Below, in pieces: positions 15,093 through 22,857 of a stretch of 34,596 nucleotides of DNA. Position 1 is the stretch's first letter, and each line of letters starts with the position of its first letter. The stretch covers positions 1-34,596 of the forward strand of contig DVIT01000042.1 in NCBI GenBank assembly GCA_018711005.1. Direction: 5' to 3'. Source of the DNA: Candidatus Scybalocola faecigallinarum (GTDB taxonomy: Bacteria > Bacillota > Clostridia > Lachnospirales > Lachnospiraceae). Under the pieces are notes generated by a model. It was not told the origin of the DNA and did not search any database. It was given only the letters and a program-made list of their open reading frames with translations. Both the position numbers and the translations under genes were made by a program.

Positions 15093-17252
15093 ATGACAAA
15101 AGGAACGATTCGGAAAAAAGAGTTTAAGACTTTTTCCATGGAACTGGCAGGCAGGACTCTGACCGTTGAAGTTGGGAGAGTGGCAGCCCAGGCCAATGGC
15201 GCTGCATTTATGCATTATGGCGATACTGTTGTATTATCTACAGCAACAGCCAGTGAAAAACCGAGGGACGGCATTGATTTCTTCCCCTTAAGCGTTGAGT
15301 ATGAGGAAAAGATGTATGCCGTTGGAAAGATCCCCGGCGGATTTAACAAGCGTGAAGGCAAGGCCAGTGAAAACGCCATTCTGACGGCCCGTGTGATCGA
15401 CCGCCCCATGCGTCCTCTGTTCCCTAAGGATTACAGAAATGATGTAACTTTAAACAACCTTGTTATGTGCGTGGATCAGGACTGCTCTCCGGAGCTGACA
15501 GCTATGCTGGGTTCTGCCATTGCCACAGCAATTTCAGATATTCCATTTGACGGCCCATGTGCTACGACTCAGGTCGGCCTTGTGGACGGCGAATTTGTAT
15601 TTAACCCTACAGCTGCACAGAAAGCAGTGTCTGATCTGTCACTGACGGTAGCTTCTACAAGAGATAAGGTGATCATGATCGAAGCAGGCGCTAATGAAGT
15701 TCCTGAAGATAAGATGATCGAGGCGATTTTTGCAGCCCATGAAGTGAACCAGAAGATCATTGCTTTTATTGATACTATTGTTGCTGAGTGCGGCAAGCCA
15801 AAGCACAGCTATACAAGCTGCGCTGTTTCCGAAGAACTTACAGCTGCCATTAAGGAAATCGTTCCTCCGGAAGCTATGGAAGAAGCTGTATTTACAGATG
15901 AAAAGCAGGTTAGAGAAGAAAATATCAGCAAGATCAAGGATATGCTGGCTGAGAAGTTTGCCGATAATGAAGAATGGCTGGCTCAGCTGGATGATGCGGT
16001 TTATCAGTACCAGAAAAAGACTGTGCGCAAGATGATCCTGAAAGATCATAAGCGTCCGGATGGCCGTGAGATCAATGAGATCCGTCCGTTGTCTGCTGAA
16101 ATCGATATTCTGCCAAGAACTCACGGTTCCGGTATGTTTACCCGCGGACAGACACAGATCTGTACAGTGACAACACTGGCTCCGTTATCCGATGCTCAGA
16201 GACTGGACGGCCTGGATGAAGCAGAAACCTCCAAGCGTTATATGCATCACTATAATTTCCCATCCTACTCTGTTGGTGAGACAAAGCCATCCAGAGGTCC
16301 GGGACGCCGTGAGATCGGCCATGGCGCTCTTGCTGAGAGAGCTTTAGTGCCTGTACTGCCAAGCGTTGAGGAATTTCCTTATGCGATCCGTACAGTATCC
16401 GAAACCTTCGAGTCTAACGGTTCCACATCTCAGGCAAGTATTTGTGCATCCACACTGTCCCTTATGTCTGCCGGTGTACCTATTAAGAAGCAGGTTGCAG
16501 GTATTTCCTGCGGTCTTGTAACCGGTGATACAGATGACGATTACCTGGTACTGACAGATATTCAGGGCCTGGAAGACTTTTTCGGCGATATGGACTTTAA
16601 GGTAGCCGGTACTCATGACGGTATTACTGCTATCCAGATGGATATTAAGATCCACGGACTGACACGGTCTATTATTGAGGAAGCTATTGCAAGAGCTAAG
16701 GAAGCCCGTGAGTATATTATTAATGAAGTGCTTACACCAGCCATTGCTCAGCCGAGACCTGAAGTTGGACCTTATGCACCGAAGATTGTTCAGATCCAGA
16801 TCGATCCGTCCAAGATTGGCGATGTTGTTGGCCAGAAGGGTAAAGTAATCAACCAGATCATTGATGAGACGAATGTTAAGATCGATATTGAGGACGATGG
16901 AAGCGTATCTGTTTGCGGCGTTAATAAAGAAGATATTAACAAGGCCATCAGCATTATTGAAATGATCGTTAATGAATTTGAGGAAGGCCGTGTTTACGAA
17001 GGTAAGGTTGTAAGCATTAAAGACTTTGGCGCATTTATTGAATTTGCACCAGGCAAGGACGGTATGGTCCATATTTCCAAGCTGGCAAACCACCGTGTAA
17101 ATAAGGTCGAAGATGTCCTTCACATGGGCGACGTTGTTAAAGCTAAGTGCATGGGTAAGGATAAGATGGGCAGAGTAAGCTTCAGTATTAAAGATGCCCA
17201 GGCAGAAGAAAGCGGTGAAGGAAACCATTCCCGCCATCATGACAGAGCCTGA
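15093..17252 (+). CDS. pnp: Polyribonucleotide nucleotidyltransferase (PNPase)
   Basis: A 3'-to-5' phosphorolytic exoribonuclease of mRNA decay, a ring-shaped trimer. At 719 residues it is standard length. Order of domains: RNase PH-like 1 (~1-225), helical linker (~240-325), RNase PH-like 2 (~330-560, with the active-site acidic block [15 protein letters not shown] near 496-510), KH (~568-612, with [10 protein letters not shown]) and S1 (~631-700, with [15 protein letters not shown]). AAAGGAG precedes the ATG. It follows rpsO and ends in a strong terminator. A fairly uniform high-expression codon pattern matches rpsO. Confidence 0.98.
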   Translation: MTKGTIRKKEFKTFSMELAGRTLTVEVGRVAAQANGAAFMHYGDTVVLSTATASEKPRDGIDFFPLSVEYEEKMYAVGKIPGGFNKREGKASENAILTARVIDRPMRPLFPKDYRNDVTLNNLVMCVDQDCSPELTAMLGSAIATAISDIPFDGPCATTQVGLVDGEFVFNPTAAQKAVSDLSLTVASTRDKVIMIEAGANEVPEDKMIEAIFAAHEVNQKIIAFIDTIVAECGKPKHSYTSCAVSEELTAAIKEIVPPEAMEEAVFTDEKQVREENISKIKDMLAEKFADNEEWLAQLDDAVYQYQKKTVRKMILKDHKRPDGREINEIRPLSAEIDILPRTHGSGMFTRGQTQICTVTTLAPLSDAQRLDGLDEAETSKRYMHHYNFPSYSVGETKPSRGPGRREIGHGALAERALVPVLPSVEEFPYAIRTVSETFESNGSTSQASICASTLSLMSAGVPIKKQVAGISCGLVTGDTDDDYLVLTDIQGLEDFFGDMDFKVAGTHDGITAIQMDIKIHGLTRSIIEEAIARAKEAREYIINEVLTPAIAQPRPEVGPYAPKIVQIQIDPSKIGDVVGQKGKVINQIIDETNVKIDIEDDGSVSVCGVNKEDINKAISIIEMIVNEFEEGRVYEGKVVSIKDFGAFIEFAPGKDGMVHISKLANHRVNKVEDVLHMGDVVKAKCMGKDKMGRVSFSIKDAQAEESGEGNHSRHHDRA

Positions 17253-17304
17253 TAAATTTTATGCCAGGTGCCCAAGGGCCCGGGCATGATCATAAAGAAA
17301 TGGC

Positions 17305-17351
17305 AGCGGGGCCATCCGGTATTAAAGAGATGCCGGATGGCCCCGCTTTTA
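17305..17351 (+). terminator. Terminator after pnp
   Basis: A perfect 15-bp stem, 17305-17319 with 17333-17347, is followed by TTTT. Confidence 0.9.
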
Positions 17352-17379
17352 TGTGATGGGCCGGCATATGACAAAAACA

Positions 17380-17408
17380 TTGCTTTATCTGTAAAAATCG
17401 CCTATAAT
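17380..17408 (+). promoter_or_regulatory. Promoter of the DegV-to-MoxR gene unit
   Basis: TTGCTT 17380-17385, a 17-bp spacer and a perfect TATAAT 17403-17408. No other convincing promoter or terminator is seen until 22741, so this one probably drives five genes. Confidence 0.7.
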
Positions 17409-17423
17409 ATGAGGTGTTTTTAG

Positions 17424-17515
17424 GGCGCTAGGCGCCAGTGGCACCTGCTCAGCGCCGACCGGAGCGAAGCGCAGACTTGCGGTAGCATGAAGTGCGGAGC
17501 AATCCGTGTCTCATA
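17424..17515 (+). promoter_or_regulatory. GC-rich structured leader before the DegV-family gene
   Basis: GGCGCT 17424-17429 pairs with AGCGCC 17451-17456 around a second small hairpin (GGCGCC/GGCACC). Downstream, the sequence carries GGAGCGAAGCGC and a CGGA-GCAA-TCCG tetraloop hairpin. It starts ~15 nt after the -10 box, much as the glgB leader does, and shares the GAGCGAAG word with it. It has no ORF and no U-tract. Confidence 0.4.
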
Positions 17516-17553
17516 CCCATTTATAAAATACTAAAAAAACAGGAGAATAAAAG

Positions 17554-18423
17554 ATGAGAGATTTTGTTATAACAACAGAAAGCAATTCAGATATGCCGGC
17601 AGCATTTCTGGAGGAAAACCAGGTATGTGTGATCCCTCACTACTACAGTGTGGATGAGGAAGTGTACGGTGATGGCAAAGAGCTGTCTATTAAAGAATTT
17701 TATGACGCTATGCGGGCCCGGAAAAAGGTTGCCACTATGGCCAGCAATCCGGCAGTGATCCTGGATAAGTTTACAGAAATCGCAAAGTCCGGGAAGGACA
17801 TTTTACATATCAGCTTTTCCTCTGCATTAAGCGGCGGCTGCGGAAATATTATGTCTGGTGCCAATGAGGTTATGGAGCAGTTTCCGGAAACAAAGATCAA
17901 TGTGGTGGATACATTAAGCGTATCCCTGGCTGAGGGTATTTTGATTAAAGCAGCCATTGATATGCGGGCTCAGGGCAAGTCTCTGGAAGAAACGACTCAG
18001 TATGTCCAGTCCCTTGTTCCCCATCTGTGCGTTCAGTTTACTGTAGATGACTTAAATCATTTGTACCGGGGCGGCCGTCTGTCCAGAACTACAGCCATTG
18101 TCGGCACGCTGGCGAATATTAAGCCGATTTTATATGTGGACGACGCCGGAAAGCTGGTGGCCTTAGATAAGACAAGAGGCCGGAAAAAGTCTTTAAATCT
18201 TTTAGTGAAAAACATGGCTGACCGTTTGGGAAGCTTTAAAGATAAGCAGGTGTTTATCGGTATTGTCCACGGCGACTGTGAGGAAGATGCCAACTATTTG
18301 GCAGAACTGGTGAAAAAGGAATTTGGCTATGACAACATCCTGATCCAGCCGGTAGGCCCAAGTATCGGCGCACACTCCGGCCCGGGAGCCATCGGACTGT
18401 TATTTTTAGGTGATCACAGATAA
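17554..18423 (+). CDS. DegV family fatty-acid-binding protein
   Basis: DegV/FakB-type proteins bind a fatty acid and, in characterised cases, present it to the kinase FakA for phospholipid synthesis. The 289-residue length is typical. Visible family features are the N-terminal ITTESNSDMP, ISFSSALSGGCGN for the lipid carboxylate region, LNHLYRGGRLSR and the C-terminal GPSIGAHSGPGAIG. AGGAG precedes the ATG. No fakA is nearby. Instead an Hpt gene follows after 19 bp, whose SD touches this stop, so the gene appears to lead the operon. Its role in that setting is unknown. Confidence 0.9.
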   Translation: MRDFVITTESNSDMPAAFLEENQVCVIPHYYSVDEEVYGDGKELSIKEFYDAMRARKKVATMASNPAVILDKFTEIAKSGKDILHISFSSALSGGCGNIMSGANEVMEQFPETKINVVDTLSVSLAEGILIKAAIDMRAQGKSLEETTQYVQSLVPHLCVQFTVDDLNHLYRGGRLSRTTAIVGTLANIKPILYVDDAGKLVALDKTRGRKKSLNLLVKNMADRLGSFKDKQVFIGIVHGDCEEDANYLAELVKKEFGYDNILIQPVGPSIGAHSGPGAIGLLFLGDHR

Positions 18424-18442
18424 ATCGTAAGGAGTGATTTTG

Positions 18443-18910
18443 GTGGAACCGTCACAGATCAGATCAATCTTAATGGATGCAGGGATTGACTATGATTCGG
18501 CCCTGCGCCGGATGATGGGCAAGGAAAGCCTGTATTACCGTTTTTTAAAGAAATTTGCAGATGATCCCAATTACAGGGATTTTCAGGATGGCCTTCGGGA
18601 AAAGGATCCGGAAAAAGCGTTCAGGGCTGCCCATACCTTAAAAGGCCTTGGGGCAAACCTTGGCATGGACGAGCTGACCCGGGCCGTTTCCGGGGCTGTG
18701 GAGATTTTGCGCCCATTAAGCAGCCATGGCCGGGACAGTCAGGCCGGGGCGAGCCATGCTCCGGGCGTACAGGCTATGGAAATCAGCGGGGCGGAAAATG
18801 GCGCCGGAGACTGGACGCAGGCGGTGAAGGCGTCTTCGGATCAGATCCGGGAAGCTTATGAGCGGATCATTGGGGCCCTGAAAGCTTCCGGAATAGGAGC
18901 GGATCTGTAA
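18443..18910 (+). CDS. Stand-alone Hpt (histidine phosphotransfer) domain protein
   Basis: A 155-residue phosphorelay intermediate. The start is taken at GTG 18443, 8 nt after AAGGAG (18429-18434); in-frame GTG 18434 overlaps that SD. The four-helix core carries the Hpt signature AAHTLKGLGANLG with phosphoryl-accepting H64. A low-complexity Ser/Gly/Ala insertion (about residues 96-130) separates the last helices, unusual for a minimal Hpt. No kinase or receiver domain is encoded nearby, so its partners are elsewhere. The stop (TAA, 18908-18910) overlaps the next start by one base, indicating translational coupling with the LRR protein. Confidence 0.85.
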   Translation: MEPSQIRSILMDAGIDYDSALRRMMGKESLYYRFLKKFADDPNYRDFQDGLREKDPEKAFRAAHTLKGLGANLGMDELTRAVSGAVEILRPLSSHGRDSQAGASHAPGVQAMEISGAENGAGDWTQAVKASSDQIREAYERIIGALKASGIGADL

Positions 18911-19875
18911 TGGGGGCTGTATTTAAAGATTACAAAGCATTTATCCGGGAGGATATGCCGGAAATTTATGCTGTGCCGGAAACCATCGACGGGGAAGCGG
19001 TGACCTGCATTGGCGAAAGGGCCTTTTACGGCTGCAAGGGGCTGAAACAGGTGATCCTGCCAAAGACCGTAACGGCGATCGGCGATTATGCTTTTGCCGA
19101 GTGCCGCCAGCTTCACAAGTTTGTATTTCCGGAAGGGGCAGCATCGGTGGGCGATTATGCATTTTACAACTGCATGGCCTTAAAAGAGATTGTTCTTGGG
19201 AAAAATATTTCCGCCATTGGCTACGGGGCATTTAAAAATTGCCTGGAGCTGGACAAGATCACCATGGACATTGCCCCCGGCCGGAAAAACTGCCTTAATT
19301 CCATTTTACAGGATGAGTTCCAGGAAGTGGATGTGACGCTTAATTACATGGATGATGGAGGCAATGTAGGCGATGTGGCCCATCTGGTGTTTACAGATTA
19401 CCAGTATGAGTATGTTCCTGAGATCGAGGCCCGGCAGTTTAACTGGGAAACCTACGGCTCCGGGGATTCCTACAGGATCAGCATCAGGGATACGGATATT
19501 GATTATGAAAAATACGACTCCGTTTTTTCCCTGGCCCAGGTGGAGGACGATGAAAATACCCTTTTAAAGATCGTTGCCGGACGGCTGTGCTGGCCCCATA
19601 AGCTTTCGGATGAAAGCAGGGAACGGTATGAAGCTTACGTTAAGGCCCATATGAGAAAGATCCTGGAGCAGATCATTGGCGGCAATGGGCCGGAGGCAGG
19701 GGAGCGCTTGTTTGATTATTTATTAAAGCGCCGTCTCCTTACGCCGGAGGATGTGGATTTTGCTCTGGATCTTTGTAGCCGCATCAGCCGGGCGTCTATG
19801 ACGGCCCAGCTGATGGACTACCAGGGGGCGAAAAAGCCAAAGGCCGGGGGAATCCGCTCACGGTTTGCCCTGTAG
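18910..19875 (+). CDS. BspA-type leucine-rich-repeat protein, cytoplasmic
   Basis: 321 residues without a signal peptide or anchor. Residues ~25-140 hold about four LRR_5 repeats of the form I-G-x-x-A-F-x-x-C-x-x-L-x-x-(I/V)-x-(L/F)-P (for example AIGDYAFAECRQLHKFVFP). Such repeats usually bind proteins. The remaining ~180 residues are an acidic, helical region I do not recognise, including a long DEL-type stretch around YVKAHMRKILEQII. Most BspA-type LRR proteins are secreted, so an intracellular one coupled to Hpt and placed before a VWA/MoxR pair suggests an adaptor or substrate-recognition subunit. That role is inference. Confidence 0.8.
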   Translation: MGAVFKDYKAFIREDMPEIYAVPETIDGEAVTCIGERAFYGCKGLKQVILPKTVTAIGDYAFAECRQLHKFVFPEGAASVGDYAFYNCMALKEIVLGKNISAIGYGAFKNCLELDKITMDIAPGRKNCLNSILQDEFQEVDVTLNYMDDGGNVGDVAHLVFTDYQYEYVPEIEARQFNWETYGSGDSYRISIRDTDIDYEKYDSVFSLAQVEDDENTLLKIVAGRLCWPHKLSDESRERYEAYVKAHMRKILEQIIGGNGPEAGERLFDYLLKRRLLTPEDVDFALDLCSRISRASMTAQLMDYQGAKKPKAGGIRSRFAL

Positions 19876-19932
19876 CCTGAGGAGATCCCCGCAAAGTACG
19901 GCGGAGGATTTTTAAATACCAGGAGGACTTCC

Positions 19933-21252
19933 ATGAATGACATAAAAGAACAGTTAAGGCGCATGGGAGAGCAGATCTTAAGCTTGTCCAGAAATGAGCT
20001 TTACGTTTCCATGCGCTTTTTGGACATTGCCCTGTCACGGCTGGATTATGCCATGAATCTGTCTACAAAGACCATTGGGACGGACGGGCTGTCCATTTTA
20101 TATAATCCAAGATATTTAATGGATACGTATGCTGCAGACCGTGTCTATGTGAACCGGGCCTATATGCATATGCTGATCCACAACCTGTTTTGCCATGACT
20201 TTACCGGCAAAGGGAAAAATAAAGAATACTGGAACCTGGCCTGTGATATTGCGGCAGAGTCTATTGTGGACAGCATGGACGCTGCTGCTGTTTTTGTGAC
20301 GGTCAGTGATTACCGGGAATATGTTTACGGCCGCCTGAAAAAGGAAATGAAGGTGTTAAATGCCCAGAGCATTTACCATTATCTGAGGGACACATTTATT
20401 TCAGACCGGGAGTTTGACCGGATGTGCCGGGCCTTTAAGGTGGATGACCATGGCTTTTGGGATCATGAGGATGAAAACCGCCAGGATCCCAGACAGGAGG
20501 AAAATTATCAGGCGTGGCAGCAGATCAGTGAGAAAATGCAGACCAATATGCAGACCCTTTCCAAGGATTACGGGGATGCGGCCGGGGATCTTTTGGCAAG
20601 CCTGGAGCTTTCTCACCGGGAACGGTATGATTACCGGGACTTTTTAAAGCGGTTTGCCGTATGGGGCGAAGAAATCGTCCCGGATGACGACAGCTTTGAT
20701 TATATTTTTTATACTTATGGGATGGAGCATTATAAAAATATGCCTTTGATCGAGCCTTTGGAATATAAGGATGTGAAAAAGATCGATGAGTTTGTTGTGG
20801 CTATTGATACGTCCCAGTCCTGCCCGCCGGAGACGGTGCGGGAATTTCTCAATGAAACCTTTTCCATGCTTGAGCAGCGGGAAAGCTTTTTTAAGAAGAT
20901 CCATGTGCATATCCTTCAGTGCGATGCGGGGATTTCCTCGGATACCCTGATCACAGGGCCCCAGGACTTTGACCGGTACATGGAGCATTTTGACGTACAG
21001 GGCTTTGGGGGCACGGATTTTCGCCCTGTGTTTGATTACACCCAAAAACTCATGGAGGAAGGCCAGCTTTTACACTTAAAGGGGCTGATCTATTTTACAG
21101 ACGGCTATGGGGAATTTCCCAAACAAAAGCCGCCCTTTGAGACCGCCTTTGTCTTTATGGGGGATGAATATTCGGACAGAAATGTACCTCCATGGGCGAT
21201 CAAGCTGGTGCTGACCCCGGAGGATCTGAAAATGGAAGGAAATGAAACATGA
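19933..21252 (+). CDS. VWA-like protein with a degenerate metallopeptidase-like N-domain
   Basis: 439 residues, ATG with CAGGAGGA 7 nt upstream. It matches the architecture of VWA-like (DUF2201-type) proteins that pair with MoxR ATPases. The N-terminal part (~1-250) resembles a putative metallopeptidase domain, but the expected H-E-x-x-H is HMLIH at 79-83, so the catalytic Glu is missing; NLACDIAAE (101-109) follows as in the family. The C-terminal VWA domain (~285-430) keeps a complete MIDAS: DTSQS (292-296), Thr361 in GFGGTDF and Asp390 in YFTDGYGEFP. No signal peptide is present. Its stop overlaps the MoxR start by four bases (ATGA), so the two proteins are translationally coupled and probably form a complex. 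Confidence 0.85.
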   Translation: MNDIKEQLRRMGEQILSLSRNELYVSMRFLDIALSRLDYAMNLSTKTIGTDGLSILYNPRYLMDTYAADRVYVNRAYMHMLIHNLFCHDFTGKGKNKEYWNLACDIAAESIVDSMDAAAVFVTVSDYREYVYGRLKKEMKVLNAQSIYHYLRDTFISDREFDRMCRAFKVDDHGFWDHEDENRQDPRQEENYQAWQQISEKMQTNMQTLSKDYGDAAGDLLASLELSHRERYDYRDFLKRFAVWGEEIVPDDDSFDYIFYTYGMEHYKNMPLIEPLEYKDVKKIDEFVVAIDTSQSCPPETVREFLNETFSMLEQRESFFKKIHVHILQCDAGISSDTLITGPQDFDRYMEHFDVQGFGGTDFRPVFDYTQKLMEEGQLLHLKGLIYFTDGYGEFPKQKPPFETAFVFMGDEYSDRNVPPWAIKLVLTPEDLKMEGNET

Positions 21253-22706
21253 ATATTTTACAGGCAAAACAGGAAATTAAAAATGCGATTAAAGCCTATT
21301 TAATGACAGATGAAAACGGCGATTACCGGATCCCGGTCATTGCCCAGCGGCCGATTTTGCTCATCGGGCCTCCGGGTATTGGAAAAACCGCCATTATGGA
21401 GCAGATCGCGGCAGAGTGCCACATTGGCCTGGTGGCTTATACTATGACTCATCACACCCGCCAAAGCGCCATAGGTCTGCCCATGATCGTTTCCCACACC
21501 TATGGGGGAAAGGAATACAGCGCCACAGAGTATACCATGAGTGAGATCATCGGGTCGGTTTATGACTATATGGCCTCCACCAAAAAAGAACAGGGCATTT
21601 TGTTCCTGGATGAGATCAACTGTGTATCGGAAACTCTGGCGCCAACCATGCTCCAGTTTCTTCAGAAAAAGACTTTTGGAAGCCATAAAGTGCCGGATGG
21701 CTGGATCATTGTGGCTGCGGGAAATCCGCCGGAATACAATAAATCTGTGAAAGAGTTTGATATTGTTACTTTAGACCGTGTGCGGAAAATGACCATCACA
21801 GAGGATTTTTCTGTATGGAAAAGCTATGCCTATGAGCGGGGCGTCCATCCGGCCATTATGACCTATTTGGAGATTAAAAAGGAAAACTTTTACCAGGTGG
21901 AGACAACGGCCTCAGGGAAGCGTTTTGTTACTGCCAGAGGCTGGGAGGATCTGTCTTATATGATCTATGCCCAGGAGCTTTTAGGGGAAGCGGTCACAGA
22001 AACGATGATCGGACAGTATGTGCAGCACCCGAAGCTGGCCAGGGATTTTGCCAATTATTATGATCTGTACAACCAGTATAAGGACGATTATCATGTGGAA
22101 GAAATCATGTCCGGAAAGATCCGTCCGGAAACGGTTGCCCGCATACGGGAGGCACGTTTTGATGAAAAGCTCAGTCTCATCGGCCTGCTTATGGGGCGGC
22201 TGAATGAAGATTTTAAGGCTCAGACGGAAAAAAATCATTTTGTGGAGCAGCTTTATGAGGTTCTTGGCTCTATCCGGGAAATGCCTGCTGACCAGGCGCT
22301 GGCTGCATTAGACGCGGCCATCCTTCCGTTAGATGAAAAGGCAGACCGCCGGCTGATCCAAACCTTATACAAATATAAAGGCCATCTTGAAGCCGGAAAA
22401 GATTTTGAAGCGCTAAAAGCTATGTTTGAAAAAGAAGTGGATGTGCTGGAAGCTTTGACTCAGACCGCCGGGGCACATTTGGAAGCAGCCTTTGATTTTA
22501 TGGAGGAAGCCTTTGGGGAGAGCCAGGAAATGGTGATCTTTATTACAGAGTTAAATACAAGCCGTCCGGCCATGACCTATATTTCATCGAACGGCTGTGA
22601 GCGTTACTACAAGTACAACGAAGGGCTTTTATTTAATTCCAGCCGCGACAAGCTTTTGCAGGACATTAGCCAGATGCGCCGCTATGCGGATTTTATGGGG
22701 ATTTGA
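21249..22706 (+). CDS. MoxR-type AAA+ ATPase
   Basis: 485 residues. A cytoplasmic AAA+ ATPase: Walker A GPPGIGKT (40-47), Walker B ILFLDE (117-122), sensor-1 Asn159 in AAGNPPEYN, and a likely arginine-finger region at DIVTLDRVRK. The last ~200 residues are helical and carry no recognised domain. MoxR-class ATPases act with VWA partners as chaperone-like remodellers; RavA-ViaA is the best-known pair. Here the VWA gene comes first and the two reading frames overlap by four bases. It is the last gene before a terminator and therefore closes the DegV-Hpt-LRR-VWA-MoxR unit. The substrate is unknown. Confidence 0.9.
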   Translation: MNILQAKQEIKNAIKAYLMTDENGDYRIPVIAQRPILLIGPPGIGKTAIMEQIAAECHIGLVAYTMTHHTRQSAIGLPMIVSHTYGGKEYSATEYTMSEIIGSVYDYMASTKKEQGILFLDEINCVSETLAPTMLQFLQKKTFGSHKVPDGWIIVAAGNPPEYNKSVKEFDIVTLDRVRKMTITEDFSVWKSYAYERGVHPAIMTYLEIKKENFYQVETTASGKRFVTARGWEDLSYMIYAQELLGEAVTETMIGQYVQHPKLARDFANYYDLYNQYKDDYHVEEIMSGKIRPETVARIREARFDEKLSLIGLLMGRLNEDFKAQTEKNHFVEQLYEVLGSIREMPADQALAALDAAILPLDEKADRRLIQTLYKYKGHLEAGKDFEALKAMFEKEVDVLEALTQTAGAHLEAAFDFMEEAFGESQEMVIFITELNTSRPAMTYISSNGCERYYKYNEGLLFNSSRDKLLQDISQMRRYADFMGI

Positions 22707-22740
22707 GCCAGGCATCTTAGCCCCGGTATCTTAAGCTGCC

Positions 22741-22790
22741 TGGGGGCAAAGCGCCCCTTTTGCTGCCCGCACCGTGGCCGCAGCGTTTTT
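22741..22790 (+). terminator. Terminator closing the MoxR operon
   Basis: Two consecutive hairpins: GGGGC 22743-22747 with GCCCC 22753-22757 then TTTT, and GCTGC 22762-22766 with GCAGC 22780-22784 then GTTTTT. Confidence 0.65.
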
Positions 22791-22837
22791 ATGCATTTTA
22801 GAAAGCCGAAAGGAATAGGATAATAGAGAAAATGCAT
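22791..22837 (+). promoter_or_regulatory. Inverted repeat flanking a possible promoter of the AGCS carrier
   Basis: ATGCATTTT 22791-22799 and its perfect complement 22829-22837 enclose a GATAAT -10-like box (22819-22824); the -35 is poor. The arms could be an operator for an amino-acid-responsive regulator or a leader stem. Confidence 0.35.
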
Positions 22838-22857
22838 ATTAAGGGGATGGGGCTGGC

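Noticed and set aside
16344-17240. Long minus-strand reading frame opposite pnp
   Set aside because: It is a shadow of the pnp coding frame, with no SD or family resemblance. Similar shadows lie opposite glgB, argH and cls.
22707-22857. Glycine riboswitch before the AGCS carrier
   Set aside because: I looked for a tandem aptamer-like conserved core and saw none; the region is only ~150 bp and is mostly the MoxR terminator.
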